The position numbers and the translations under genes were made by a program. From the NCBI RefSeq assembly GCF_030817075.1, contig NZ_JAUSYU010000001.1:3100001-3164000 (forward strand): a stretch of 64,000 bases of DNA, written 5' to 3'. How positions within the stretch are numbered: position 1 is the stretch's first letter; each line of letters begins with the position of its first letter. Under the pieces are notes generated by a model. It saw only the letters and a program-made list of their open reading frames with translations, ran no database searches and was not told the DNA's origin. This stretch comes from Arthrobacter sp. V1I9 (lineage in GTDB: Bacteria; Actinomycetota; Actinomycetes; Actinomycetales; Micrococcaceae). Shown here one piece after another: positions 51,426 to 60,126 of this stretch.

Positions 51426-54320
51426 ATGCTCAAGGCACAGCGAACGGAAAAGGGGACCGCATGCCCAAACGAACTTATACCTACCAGCACGCCACGGGGC
51501 GCCTTGTCACGCCGGGACGGCGCGCTGGGCGGCTTCCTTCTAGCCCTCGGGCTGATAGCGACGACGTCGTGCACCCCGACTCCCAAGCCGGAGCCGGTGT
51601 CCAACCCCGTGAAGCTCCTCCAAAGCGTGCGTGTAGGCCTGTCCCCCGCCGCCGGAGTCGAGACTGTCGAAGGCACCACCATCTCGGTATCCGCGGCCGG
51701 CGAATCCTCTGCCGAGGAAACAAAGTACGACGTAGCAGAGGTCGTCGGGGAACTGCCCGTGCGGGTGAGCCTGCAGTACCGGGCCGGGGACAAGTCGGGC
51801 GCCGACCTCGCCGAGCTTGAAGGCCACACCGGGCCGGTCGAAATCAGGCTAACCCTTGAAAACCTCACAGTCGGGCCCCGCGTCGTCGAGTACGACGCCG
51901 CCGGCCAAAGCCGCGCTGACACCGCTCTCGTCGGTGCACCCCTGACCATCGCGGCTTCCGCCAAACTCGCCGGCGTAAGGGCAGACGACGTCACGCCGGG
52001 CGCCGCCGACGGCGCATCGGGTACGAACGGCGTCCTGAGTAACTCGGAAGACGGCGCCACTGTCGTTCAATGGGCCACAGTGCTGGCTCCGCCGCGTTCA
52101 GGCGCCAGTACCACACTTCGTCTCGTCGCCGACGTGGAGGACTTCCAGGTACCCGACTTCGACGTGGCGGTCCAACCCGGCCTCAACACCGACCTCAGCG
52201 CCAATGGCGTCATCGCCAGTGCCTTCTCTTCCGGTGCAGGCTCCGAAATGGAGTTGCAGCGCCGCACCATCTCGCTGGTCTCCGACGTCAACACCGTGCT
52301 GACCAAGGCCGGATCCACCATCACCGAGGTTCGACGGAACCTCCAGGCGACCTCCCAGACCCTGGGCGTCAAGACCGCAGGGGAATTACGCGACAACTCC
52401 CAGGCGCTCGCCGCGACCATGTCGGGCCTGAAGGAACAGCTAAGGGCGCTCGGTGCCGACCTGGAGTCCGCAACGACGACAACACAGTCCACTACTGCGT
52501 CCCAGCTCAAACAGACCGTCTCCGCCGTCGACTCGATGCTCGGCGACACCTCGGCTGTGCCCCCTGCAGTCCCCATCAACGGCGAGGGCTGTGCCGCCGA
52601 GGTTCCCAAGTCGGCAACATCTGCCACCGTCTACTCCAGTGTCCTGACCATGGCATCGCAGCTCGACGCCTACGCGAAGGTGAGCGCGGGCTGCCGCGAC
52701 ACCGTGGCGGGCGCCATTGAGGCCACCATGGGCCCTGAGAACCCCACCGCCGAGGAGTGCGCGGAGCAGGGGTCCATGACCTGCTCCCTTTACGGCTCCG
52801 CCGTGACCGTCACCGGCGCGCTGCTGGGCCTGGTTAAGAAGGGCGACGAGCTCGTGGCGGGCCTGCAGCCACAGATGGTCGAGGGCGCCATCAAGGACCA
52901 CGAGGCCTCCGCCGCCACACTGGAGAAACTGCGCGCAGATTTCGCCGCGGTCCTCGACGGCGCCGGGACCACCGAGGATTACAAGACTGCCCTCGCGAAC
53001 GTGGACGAAGCGATCAAGTCCGCCCGGGCCTCCGTCGCCGCAACCCGGGACGCGGCCGCTTTGGCCCGCAGCAGCATCGACGGCCTCCGGCAGAAGCTGC
53101 TCGACGTCGAGAAGGCTGCGACGAACGCCCGGGGCGAGCTGGGTGACAGCTCGCTGCTTAACGGCTCAATGACCCAGCAAACCCAGAGGCTCGCCGATGA
53201 GCTGTGCAGGATCGCCGACGGCGCCGTCCCCCGCGAAGGCCGACTGTCCGCCAAGCAAGCCGAGCAGCTGCGCTCCTACCTGACGTCCGCTCCGTGCGAG
53301 CCCACGGATGAAAGCGGAAACCCGGCGCAGGAGCTGAACCCGCCGTTGGGCTTCAAGGAACCCCTGGATGCCCGGCTGGAGGCCCAGGCGGGCGCCTGGG
53401 ACGCGGTCCTTGCGGCCACTGATACCACCGCCCCGGATGAGGCGATCGGCCAGGCGTTCACCACCCTCGAAACCACGATCGACGACGTCGACGCCAAGCT
53501 GGCAGATATCAGCAAAACCGCGAAAAAGCTCGACGGCGCCGCAACGGGCGGCGTCAGCAGCACCAAGCGCGGTCTTGAAGCCCTGCACGCCAAGCTCGGC
53601 GATGCGATCGACTCCTCCGGCAGTGTCGGTTCGACGCTCGTAAAGCTGAAGGAGCAGCAGGACGGGCTGGGCGACAAGGTCAAGCAGTCCCTCCGGGAAG
53701 TCTCAGCTGAAACCGCCGCTGAGGTCTACAAGACCGTGGACGACCAAGTGCGCCAGGTGGCCGAGATCGGCGACGCGGGCTCCGAGGCAGTCATTACGGC
53801 CTTCAACCGGTCCATCTCCGGCTTGAAATCCACGTCTAACGAAGTGGTGAACGACGCCGGCGGCACAGTGGACAAGCAGCGCGACGAACTGCTCGGGGAG
53901 AGCGACGCCCTGGCCGCGTCCTTGGCCAAGAGCACCCAGTCCTCGCTGGCGAGCATCGCGTCGAGCACTTCCGGCTCCACCCGTGACGTCGAGGGCGCCA
54001 ACGCCCTGCTGTCCTCAAGCCTTGGCAAAGTGATGCTCGACCTGGGCGACCGCGCGGTGAACGGATCCGGGTTGCTCGGCTCCATGGCCACAAGCGCCGC
54101 CAAGGCTGACACTGCCGACTACCAGTTGGCCCTGGCCTCGCAGAACGCTGAAGGGTATGCGAATATCCGCTCCCGCGATGTGGCCGGGCTGCTGCTGCGC
54201 CAGGCACAGTTCAAGGCTTCACTTGCCGCGGCCGCAGAACTGCCGCCATTCCATCTCGAAGTCCCGGCCGGTGCGACGTCGCAGACCCTGTACACCTTGA
54301 AGATCGGCGGCCGTGCATGA
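51426..54320 (+). CDS. large exported helical protein, putative lipoprotein
   Basis: Up to 964 aa. Start uncertain: ATG 51426, or more likely TTG 51504, which gives a compact lipoprotein signal (SRRDGALGGFLLALGLIATT before SC); a well-spaced ATG at 51461 is in another frame. After the signal comes a Pro-rich linker, a ~200-aa beta-rich region, then long Ala/Gln/Lys helices predicted to coil (TEVRRNLQATSQTLGVKTAG; AVLDGAGTTEDYKTALANVD; DKQRDELLGESDALAASLAK). Six or more Cys may form disulfides. It overlaps the next gene by 4 bases. No family recognised; by size and position it could play an EsaA-like scaffold role in a T7SS. Confidence 0.75.
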   Translation: MLKAQRTEKGTACPNELIPTSTPRGALSRRDGALGGFLLALGLIATTSCTPTPKPEPVSNPVKLLQSVRVGLSPAAGVETVEGTTISVSAAGESSAEETKYDVAEVVGELPVRVSLQYRAGDKSGADLAELEGHTGPVEIRLTLENLTVGPRVVEYDAAGQSRADTALVGAPLTIAASAKLAGVRADDVTPGAADGASGTNGVLSNSEDGATVVQWATVLAPPRSGASTTLRLVADVEDFQVPDFDVAVQPGLNTDLSANGVIASAFSSGAGSEMELQRRTISLVSDVNTVLTKAGSTITEVRRNLQATSQTLGVKTAGELRDNSQALAATMSGLKEQLRALGADLESATTTTQSTTASQLKQTVSAVDSMLGDTSAVPPAVPINGEGCAAEVPKSATSATVYSSVLTMASQLDAYAKVSAGCRDTVAGAIEATMGPENPTAEECAEQGSMTCSLYGSAVTVTGALLGLVKKGDELVAGLQPQMVEGAIKDHEASAATLEKLRADFAAVLDGAGTTEDYKTALANVDEAIKSARASVAATRDAAALARSSIDGLRQKLLDVEKAATNARGELGDSSLLNGSMTQQTQRLADELCRIADGAVPREGRLSAKQAEQLRSYLTSAPCEPTDESGNPAQELNPPLGFKEPLDARLEAQAGAWDAVLAATDTTAPDEAIGQAFTTLETTIDDVDAKLADISKTAKKLDGAATGGVSSTKRGLEALHAKLGDAIDSSGSVGSTLVKLKEQQDGLGDKVKQSLREVSAETAAEVYKTVDDQVRQVAEIGDAGSEAVITAFNRSISGLKSTSNEVVNDAGGTVDKQRDELLGESDALAASLAKSTQSSLASIASSTSGSTRDVEGANALLSSSLGKVMLDLGDRAVNGSGLLGSMATSAAKADTADYQLALASQNAEGYANIRSRDVAGLLLRQAQFKASLAAAAELPPFHLEVPAGATSQTLYTLKIGGRA

Positions 54321-55660
54321 TCCCCCGCAGCAGGCTCTTCATCCTGGTCACCGCGGGGGCGGCTGTAGTCGTCGCGGCTGCGGTCGCCCTGGCGATGACG
54401 TTGATTCGCCCCACGGCGGCCCCCCGCCCCGACCCCGTGGCCGCCACAGTTCCCGTGGCATTGTCCGCTGACGGCGTGCCGAAGGACTTCTCCATCGGCG
54501 TCGTCCTGACGCTCGGCCAGTCCGGCGAGCCCGGCTCCGAATACAACCGGGCGGCGCAGGGTGCTGTCGTTGCCGCAGAACGCTTCGCCCAGGGCGGCAT
54601 TACCGTCGCCCTTTCGGCCCAAAACGACCGTGGTACGGAGGAAGGTGCCCGCGCCGCCGTCCAAGCGCTGGCGGAACAGGGAGCGTCCGGTGTCATCGTG
54701 GCGAGCACGGGACCGCAGGCCAGGGCCGCAGCCAAGACCGCAGGAGAGCTGGGCCTCCCGGCGATCCTGCCCTACGCCGAACCGGCCGAGCCCGCGCCGG
54801 CCACTTGGACCATGTGGCCGGCGCGGGCATCCGTCGAGGCCGCCCTTCGAACCACGCTGGAGGGCAAGAAACGGGTGCTGCTCGTCAACGACGGCGGCCA
54901 AACCCCATCGGTGCAGATCTCCCAAACGATTAGCCGCAAAGCGTTCGAAGACGTAATGGGCCTGGCCCGGGAAGCCGCAATCCAAACGGGAGACCAGCTG
55001 CGCCCGCCTGCCGAAGACGCTCCCGCAGGCGCCGCGTCCACAACGGTCGCCGAAGCGGCCGACGCCGTGATCGTCTCCGCCGCCACCCCGCAGCGGCTGG
55101 CCCGGCTGGTCCAAGCCCTGCAGTCCCGCAATGTGTCTGTTCCCCTGGTCCTGCCGGACGGGGCAACCGCCCCCGCTTTCACGTCCACTCTCGCCGAAGT
55201 CGACGGCACCGCTTCCGGCCAGCTGGTCAGCTATTCCCCTACAGGGGGCGATGCCGCTGCGCTCCAGCAGGACGCCCAGGGGCGCGGAATGTCCGCTTTC
55301 CTGTCCGCCGTCCGCCTGGCGTCCAGCAATTCCGAGATCACTAACCTGACGGGCGACGCTCCCTTCTCGGCTGACGCCTGGGCAGTGGACACAGGCAGCC
55401 ACGACGCCGTCGTCGCCCTTGTAAAGGCGGCGGCGCTGGCCGGAACCGGCGATCCCGCCAGGGTCGGGGCGGCGCTGGGCACCATGTCGTTTGGCCCAGG
55501 CGAGGGAATCGCAGGGCCCGCCCTGGACTTCTCCCGCTCTGCAGCACTCAAGGCCGCGGCAGTACCGGTCTATGCTTCATCCCAGGACTTGGGCCTCCGC
55601 CCGGCGGACGAGAACGCTCCGCGGCTCGTTTGGGTGCCGGCGCCCCCGGCCGGCCCCTGA
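54317..55660 (+). CDS. membrane-anchored type-1 periplasmic-binding-fold protein
   Basis: 447 aa, starting in an ATGA overlap. N-terminal membrane segment (FILVTAGAAVVVAAAVALAM), then an extracytoplasmic domain of the Leu/Ile/Val receptor fold: FSIGVVLTLGQSGEPGSEYN; AAQGAVVAAERFAQGG; NDRGTEEGARAAVQALAEQG; VIVASTGPQARAAAKTAGEL; and the C-terminal half AWAVDTGSHDAVVALVKAAAL. Usually these bind amino acids or act as sensors. Anchored next to a T7SS-like ATPase and a kinase, it may sense a ligand or stabilise the apparatus; no transporter permease is present. Confidence 0.8.
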   Translation: MIPRSRLFILVTAGAAVVVAAAVALAMTLIRPTAAPRPDPVAATVPVALSADGVPKDFSIGVVLTLGQSGEPGSEYNRAAQGAVVAAERFAQGGITVALSAQNDRGTEEGARAAVQALAEQGASGVIVASTGPQARAAAKTAGELGLPAILPYAEPAEPAPATWTMWPARASVEAALRTTLEGKKRVLLVNDGGQTPSVQISQTISRKAFEDVMGLAREAAIQTGDQLRPPAEDAPAGAASTTVAEAADAVIVSAATPQRLARLVQALQSRNVSVPLVLPDGATAPAFTSTLAEVDGTASGQLVSYSPTGGDAAALQQDAQGRGMSAFLSAVRLASSNSEITNLTGDAPFSADAWAVDTGSHDAVVALVKAAALAGTGDPARVGAALGTMSFGPGEGIAGPALDFSRSAALKAAAVPVYASSQDLGLRPADENAPRLVWVPAPPAGP

Positions 55661-55721
55661 CCATCCCGTCCCGGCCCGTCCTCTGAAGGGCCGGGCCATT
55701 CCACCATGAAGGAGCGCCTCG

Positions 55722-58700
55722 GTGCGTGTGCTGATCGACCTGGACGGGAGCCGCCTTGAATGCGAGGTGGCGCGCGCTGCACCGGCCACGACGCTGACGG
55801 ACTTACTAGAGGCCGCCGGCGGGCCCCGCCTTGCGTCCGAAGAGGTGGTGTTCGTGAACGAGGCCGAGGTACGGGGTTCAACCCCTGTCTCGGAGCTGGT
55901 CCTCCTGGAAGGCAGTCGCATCTCGCGGGCGCCGTGGCAAACGCCGCACCGCGTACAGGGCTGGAGCGTGACCCTTGCCGGCGGCCATCGCGCCGGAACC
56001 GTCGTTGAGGTCCCGCGGGGACGCGAGATGCTCATCGGCCGGTCGCCCCACGCCGATCTCAGCCTTCCCACGGAGAGCGCGTCCTGGGACCATTTCCGCC
56101 TGCGCCGGGAGGAAGACGGGGTACGCGTGCTGGATGGCGGATCTACGAACGGCACCCTCGTCAACGGCGAATTGGTGGCAGAAGACGGAATCCTGGTCAC
56201 CGAAACGGCCACCATCACGGCGGGCGGCACCGTGCTCCTCCTGCGCCCGTCACTGGATGAGACGCCCGCCCCGGCCCCTGGCAGCCTGCACAATCTGACA
56301 CCGGCGGCAACTGCGCCCTTTAACCGGCCGCCCCGTCCCGGCCGGGCCCCGGCAGGCGACCCACTGGTCCCGCCAAGCCGCAAGGACGTTCCGCCGGCCA
56401 ACAAGTTCAGCTACATCACTGTGCTGGCGCCCCTCGTTATGGCCGTGGCCATGGTGCTGATCCTCGGAGATATGCGCTTCGCGATGTTCGCCATGCTCAG
56501 CCCGGTGATGGCCGTGGGCATGTGGTTTGAACAAAAGCGGCGTCATGTTCGGGGCGTCAAGGAAGAGGACGAGCGCTTCGCCTCGGCGCTCGAGCAATTT
56601 GAACAGCAAATGCGCACGGCCGGCGAGGCGGAAACCGCCCGGCGGCATCAGATCATTCCCGACCCAGCCACCGTAGTGCGCCGTCCGGCCCTCCCCGCTA
56701 CCTCCCTGTGGCAGCGCCGCGCCGACGCGGACGACTTCCTTGCCCTGCATGCCGGCACAGGCGACGTCCCCTGGAAGCCGGAGGTGGACCGCACGGCAGG
56801 ATCACGGCTGGATGAAAAGGTGAAGGACTCCCTCGCGGCCGCGCGCCTGCAGGCTGCGCCCGTGCTGGTGGACCTCACTGATGCTGGTGTGGTGGGAATG
56901 GTGGGCCCCCGGGAGGGAGCCTTGGCCCTCGCGCGATCCCTTGTTGCCCAGGCAGCGGTGCACGTTGGCCCGGCGGACCTGACGATCGGCGTTTTCTGCG
57001 ACGCGGGCCGCGCCGACGAGTGGGAGTGGGCTTCGTGGCTTCCGCACACGCGCCAAGCCGGCAGCAGCACGGGCCACCGATGGATGTCCGCGCACCGCGA
57101 GACCAGCCTCGCCATGCTGCGCACACTCAAGGACACCGTCCAGGAACTGCCCACTCCGGCGCTTCTGGTGGTCCTTGACTCCGAAGTGCTCACCGAGGGC
57201 AGGGATGCCCCGGCGCGCGCGTTGCTAGGGATGGGCCGCTCTTTGCCCGGGGTCCATCTGAACCCGCAGCAGCGCCCGGCACGGGTGGCAGGCATCGTCC
57301 TCGCTGCCTCCGAAGAACAGCTGCCCGCTTCCTGCACCACCATCATCAGGGTGGGAGCGGATTCCGCGGCCACGGTGGACCAGCCGCAGGACCTGACCCG
57401 TGTGGAGGATGTCATCCTGGCAGGCCTTGATGAGGACGAGGCCCTGCGCTGCGCCCTCCGCCTGGCGCGCTTCGATGATCCGGAGCTGAACGTGCCCGGC
57501 GCCTCGCTGCCCTCTCTCGTACGGTTGCCCGAACTCCTTGGCTACGAACGCCCTGACTCAGCCACCATCCGCCACCTGTGGCAGTCCCCCACGGGGGTTT
57601 CCACACCTATCGGCACAGGGGAAAACGGGCCGCTGACCCTGGACCTGGTCAAAGACGGCCCACACGGCCTCGTCGGCGGCACAACGGGTTCCGGCAAGTC
57701 CGAGTTCCTCCGCTCGCTCGTTGCCGGCCTCGCTGCGCGCAACGACCCCACCCGCCTGAATTTCATCCTCGTTGACTTCAAAGGCGGGGCGGCGTTCAAG
57801 GCGTGCGAACGCCTTCCGCACACCATCGGCACGATCTCCAACCTGGACGAGCAACTCGCCGATCGCGCCCTCCGCGCCCTGGAGGCAGAGATGGAGCGCC
57901 GCCAGCGGGTTTTTGCAGGAGCCGGCGAAGGCATCGACAACCTGAACGCCTATTTGGCCACAAACCCGGCCGAGCCCATGCCCCGGCTGCTGCTTGTGAT
58001 CGACGAGTTTGCCATGCTGGCAAAGGATTTCCCGGACGTCCTCAAGGCCCTGGTGAGCGTGGGCGCAGTGGGCCGGACGCTAGGGGTGCACATGATCCTG
58101 GCGACGCAGCGGCCGGCGGGCGTCGTCAGTGACGACATCCTCGCGAACACGAACCTTCGGGTGGCGCTCCGTGTGCAAAGCCGGGAGGACTCCAACAACG
58201 TCATCGGCGTGCCTGCCGCATCGGCGATTGGCAGGGCCCAGATGGGCCGGGCCTTTGTGAAACTGGGCCAGGACGACATCACGCCCGTGCAGACTGCCCT
58301 GGTGACCGGACAGGCGCAGGCGGGCGGGGGTGCCGCCGTCGAGGTGCGGGATATTATCCAGTTCGGCGTCCCCGCCCCCGCGGTGGCTGCGCCGCGGCCT
58401 GAGGCTGTGGATGACAACGACCTGGACCTCCTCATCGACGCGGTGGTGGCCGCCAACAACGAGGAGGGGTACGCCGCTCCTCGTCAGGTTTGGCCAGAGG
58501 CCCTGGGCGAACGGGTGGAGCTGGAGGGTTTCCTTCCGGCCCAGGACAGCGGCCACCCCGGGCCTCGGGTCCATGCTGCCGCCGATCCTGCAGCACTGCC
58601 CCTGCCGGTGGTGGGCGGCGTCCGGGGTTCCTCCGTCCTTGTGACCCTCGTGGACGAACCCGATCTGCAGCGCCAGTTCGCCGCGGGGTGGGATATGTCC

Positions 58701-60041
58701 GCGGGAAACCTGATGCTTATGGGCGTGGCAGGCTCAGGAACGAGCACCACGCTGGCCTCGATTGCCTTGACCTTGGCGAGGGACGCCGATCCGGCCGAGC
58801 TGGACCTGATGATCCTCGACCTGGGCTCGCGTGAGCTTGAGGCGCTGGAACGCCTGCCCCACACGGTCGCCTACGTGGGGACCGGTGCCGGCGCCAAGGA
58901 GCAGCAGGCCCGCTTCCTGCGCCACCTGCATACCGAACTGGAGAGCCGCCGCGCTGCACCGGGCAAGCACCGCCACGCCGTGGTGCTGCTGGACGGCCTT
59001 GCCTCCCTGCGGGACGAGTTCCAGGACTTCGAAGGGCAGCAACTGCTGGCCCTCCTGTACCGCGCCTACGCTGACGGCCCGGCTCTGGGCCTGTCCTTCG
59101 CCGTTTCCACCACACGCGCCAAAGCTGTGCCGTCAGCCATGAATGAGGTGACGCTGCAGCGGTGGCTTTTCCGGCTGGCCGACAACTACGACTATTCCTC
59201 GCTCGGCGTCCGGGGCAGGGCAATTCCCGCCGCGCTTCCGGGACGCTGCGTGGATCCGCGCACCTCGCTCCAGATGCACGTGGCCACGCCCGGTATCGGG
59301 TTAGAGGCAGCGGTGGACCGGGTGCGGCAGAGCTGGGCACATGTTCCGGGAAAGACCGCCGCGATCCGGCGCCTGCCTTCCGACGTCACCATGCTGGACC
59401 TGGGCGTGGAACCCCAACTGGAGGCAGAGCCCTGGCTTATCCCCGTTGGCATGCAGGAGGCGGACCTCTCCCCGGCGTTCCTGGAAGTTTACGAGGGTGA
59501 GCACGCGCTGGTCGCCGGGCCGGCCCGTTCGGGGAAGTCAACACTGCTGCTGGCCCTGGCCGCGGCCCTGCGCGGCGCGCCCACTGCCCAGGGACCGGCC
59601 CAGGTATGGGGCATCTACGACCGCCGCTCGCCCCTGGCTCTCGCGGATCTCGACCGCGTGGCAGTCGGCGCAGACGACGTGCCGGCCCTGCTGGCCTCCC
59701 TGCGGCTGGAGCGCGCTACGGTGTTCCTGCTGATCGACGACGCCGAGCGCTTCGAGGACGCCGATCAATCGATTGCGGGGGTGGTGGCATCCGGGCAGCC
59801 GGGGCTGTGCGTCATCGCGGCGGGGCGTGCTGCGGACCTGCGCGGGCTGTACAGTCACTGGACCAAGACGATCCGCAAGTCGCGCCTGGGCGTGCTGCTT
59901 CAACCGGACGTAAATTACGACGGGGAGTTGCTCGGCGTCGTCCTCCCGCGCAAGGCACCCGTGGCGATGACCACCGGCCGCGGCTACATCGGGGCCGGCG
60001 GACAGATGGCGCTGATCCAGTCGGTCAGCGCCGAGAGCTGA
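55722..60041 (+). CDS. FHA-TM-FtsK/SpoIIIE ATPase, EssC/EccC-like
   Basis: 1439 aa from GTG 55722 with GAAGGAG upstream. Residues 1-72 form a small ubiquitin-like-looking domain (MRVLIDLDGSRLECEVA; VFVNEAEVRGSTPVSEL). About 100-155 is an FHA domain (LIGRSPHADLSL; GGSTNGTLVNGE). Two membrane segments at ~230-275 (VLAPLVMAVAMVLIL; FAMFAMLSPVMAVGMWF). Then three FtsK/SpoIIIE domains: Walker A1 GGTTGSGKSEFLRSL (~652) with Walker B LLLVIDEFAML; a degenerate second GVAGSGTSTTLA (~1001); and a third VAGPARSGKSTLLLAL (~1263). This is the T7SSb EssC layout. It is expected to be the motor for WXG100 and Rhs export. Confidence 0.92.
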   Translation: MRVLIDLDGSRLECEVARAAPATTLTDLLEAAGGPRLASEEVVFVNEAEVRGSTPVSELVLLEGSRISRAPWQTPHRVQGWSVTLAGGHRAGTVVEVPRGREMLIGRSPHADLSLPTESASWDHFRLRREEDGVRVLDGGSTNGTLVNGELVAEDGILVTETATITAGGTVLLLRPSLDETPAPAPGSLHNLTPAATAPFNRPPRPGRAPAGDPLVPPSRKDVPPANKFSYITVLAPLVMAVAMVLILGDMRFAMFAMLSPVMAVGMWFEQKRRHVRGVKEEDERFASALEQFEQQMRTAGEAETARRHQIIPDPATVVRRPALPATSLWQRRADADDFLALHAGTGDVPWKPEVDRTAGSRLDEKVKDSLAAARLQAAPVLVDLTDAGVVGMVGPREGALALARSLVAQAAVHVGPADLTIGVFCDAGRADEWEWASWLPHTRQAGSSTGHRWMSAHRETSLAMLRTLKDTVQELPTPALLVVLDSEVLTEGRDAPARALLGMGRSLPGVHLNPQQRPARVAGIVLAASEEQLPASCTTIIRVGADSAATVDQPQDLTRVEDVILAGLDEDEALRCALRLARFDDPELNVPGASLPSLVRLPELLGYERPDSATIRHLWQSPTGVSTPIGTGENGPLTLDLVKDGPHGLVGGTTGSGKSEFLRSLVAGLAARNDPTRLNFILVDFKGGAAFKACERLPHTIGTISNLDEQLADRALRALEAEMERRQRVFAGAGEGIDNLNAYLATNPAEPMPRLLLVIDEFAMLAKDFPDVLKALVSVGAVGRTLGVHMILATQRPAGVVSDDILANTNLRVALRVQSREDSNNVIGVPAASAIGRAQMGRAFVKLGQDDITPVQTALVTGQAQAGGGAAVEVRDIIQFGVPAPAVAAPRPEAVDDNDLDLLIDAVVAANNEEGYAAPRQVWPEALGERVELEGFLPAQDSGHPGPRVHAAADPAALPLPVVGGVRGSSVLVTLVDEPDLQRQFAAGWDMSAGNLMLMGVAGSGTSTTLASIALTLARDADPAELDLMILDLGSRELEALERLPHTVAYVGTGAGAKEQQARFLRHLHTELESRRAAPGKHRHAVVLLDGLASLRDEFQDFEGQQLLALLYRAYADGPALGLSFAVSTTRAKAVPSAMNEVTLQRWLFRLADNYDYSSLGVRGRAIPAALPGRCVDPRTSLQMHVATPGIGLEAAVDRVRQSWAHVPGKTAAIRRLPSDVTMLDLGVEPQLEAEPWLIPVGMQEADLSPAFLEVYEGEHALVAGPARSGKSTLLLALAAALRGAPTAQGPAQVWGIYDRRSPLALADLDRVAVGADDVPALLASLRLERATVFLLIDDAERFEDADQSIAGVVASGQPGLCVIAAGRAADLRGLYSHWTKTIRKSRLGVLLQPDVNYDGELLGVVLPRKAPVAMTTGRGYIGAGGQMALIQSVSAES

Positions 60042-60126
60042 TCCCCGGCGGCCGGAGGGGGCGCCAGGAGTAGGTGGACGGCGGGGCGCCGTGAAAGACC
60101 AGATCAACTGCGTTGGAGAGAACGGT

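Noticed and set aside
51461..51820. ATG at 51461 with an AAGGGG RBS, in a different frame from the 964-aa protein
   Set aside because: Its translation lacks a signal peptide and becomes Arg/Pro-rich; the main frame holds the lipoprotein signal. Kept only as a reason for doubt about the start.
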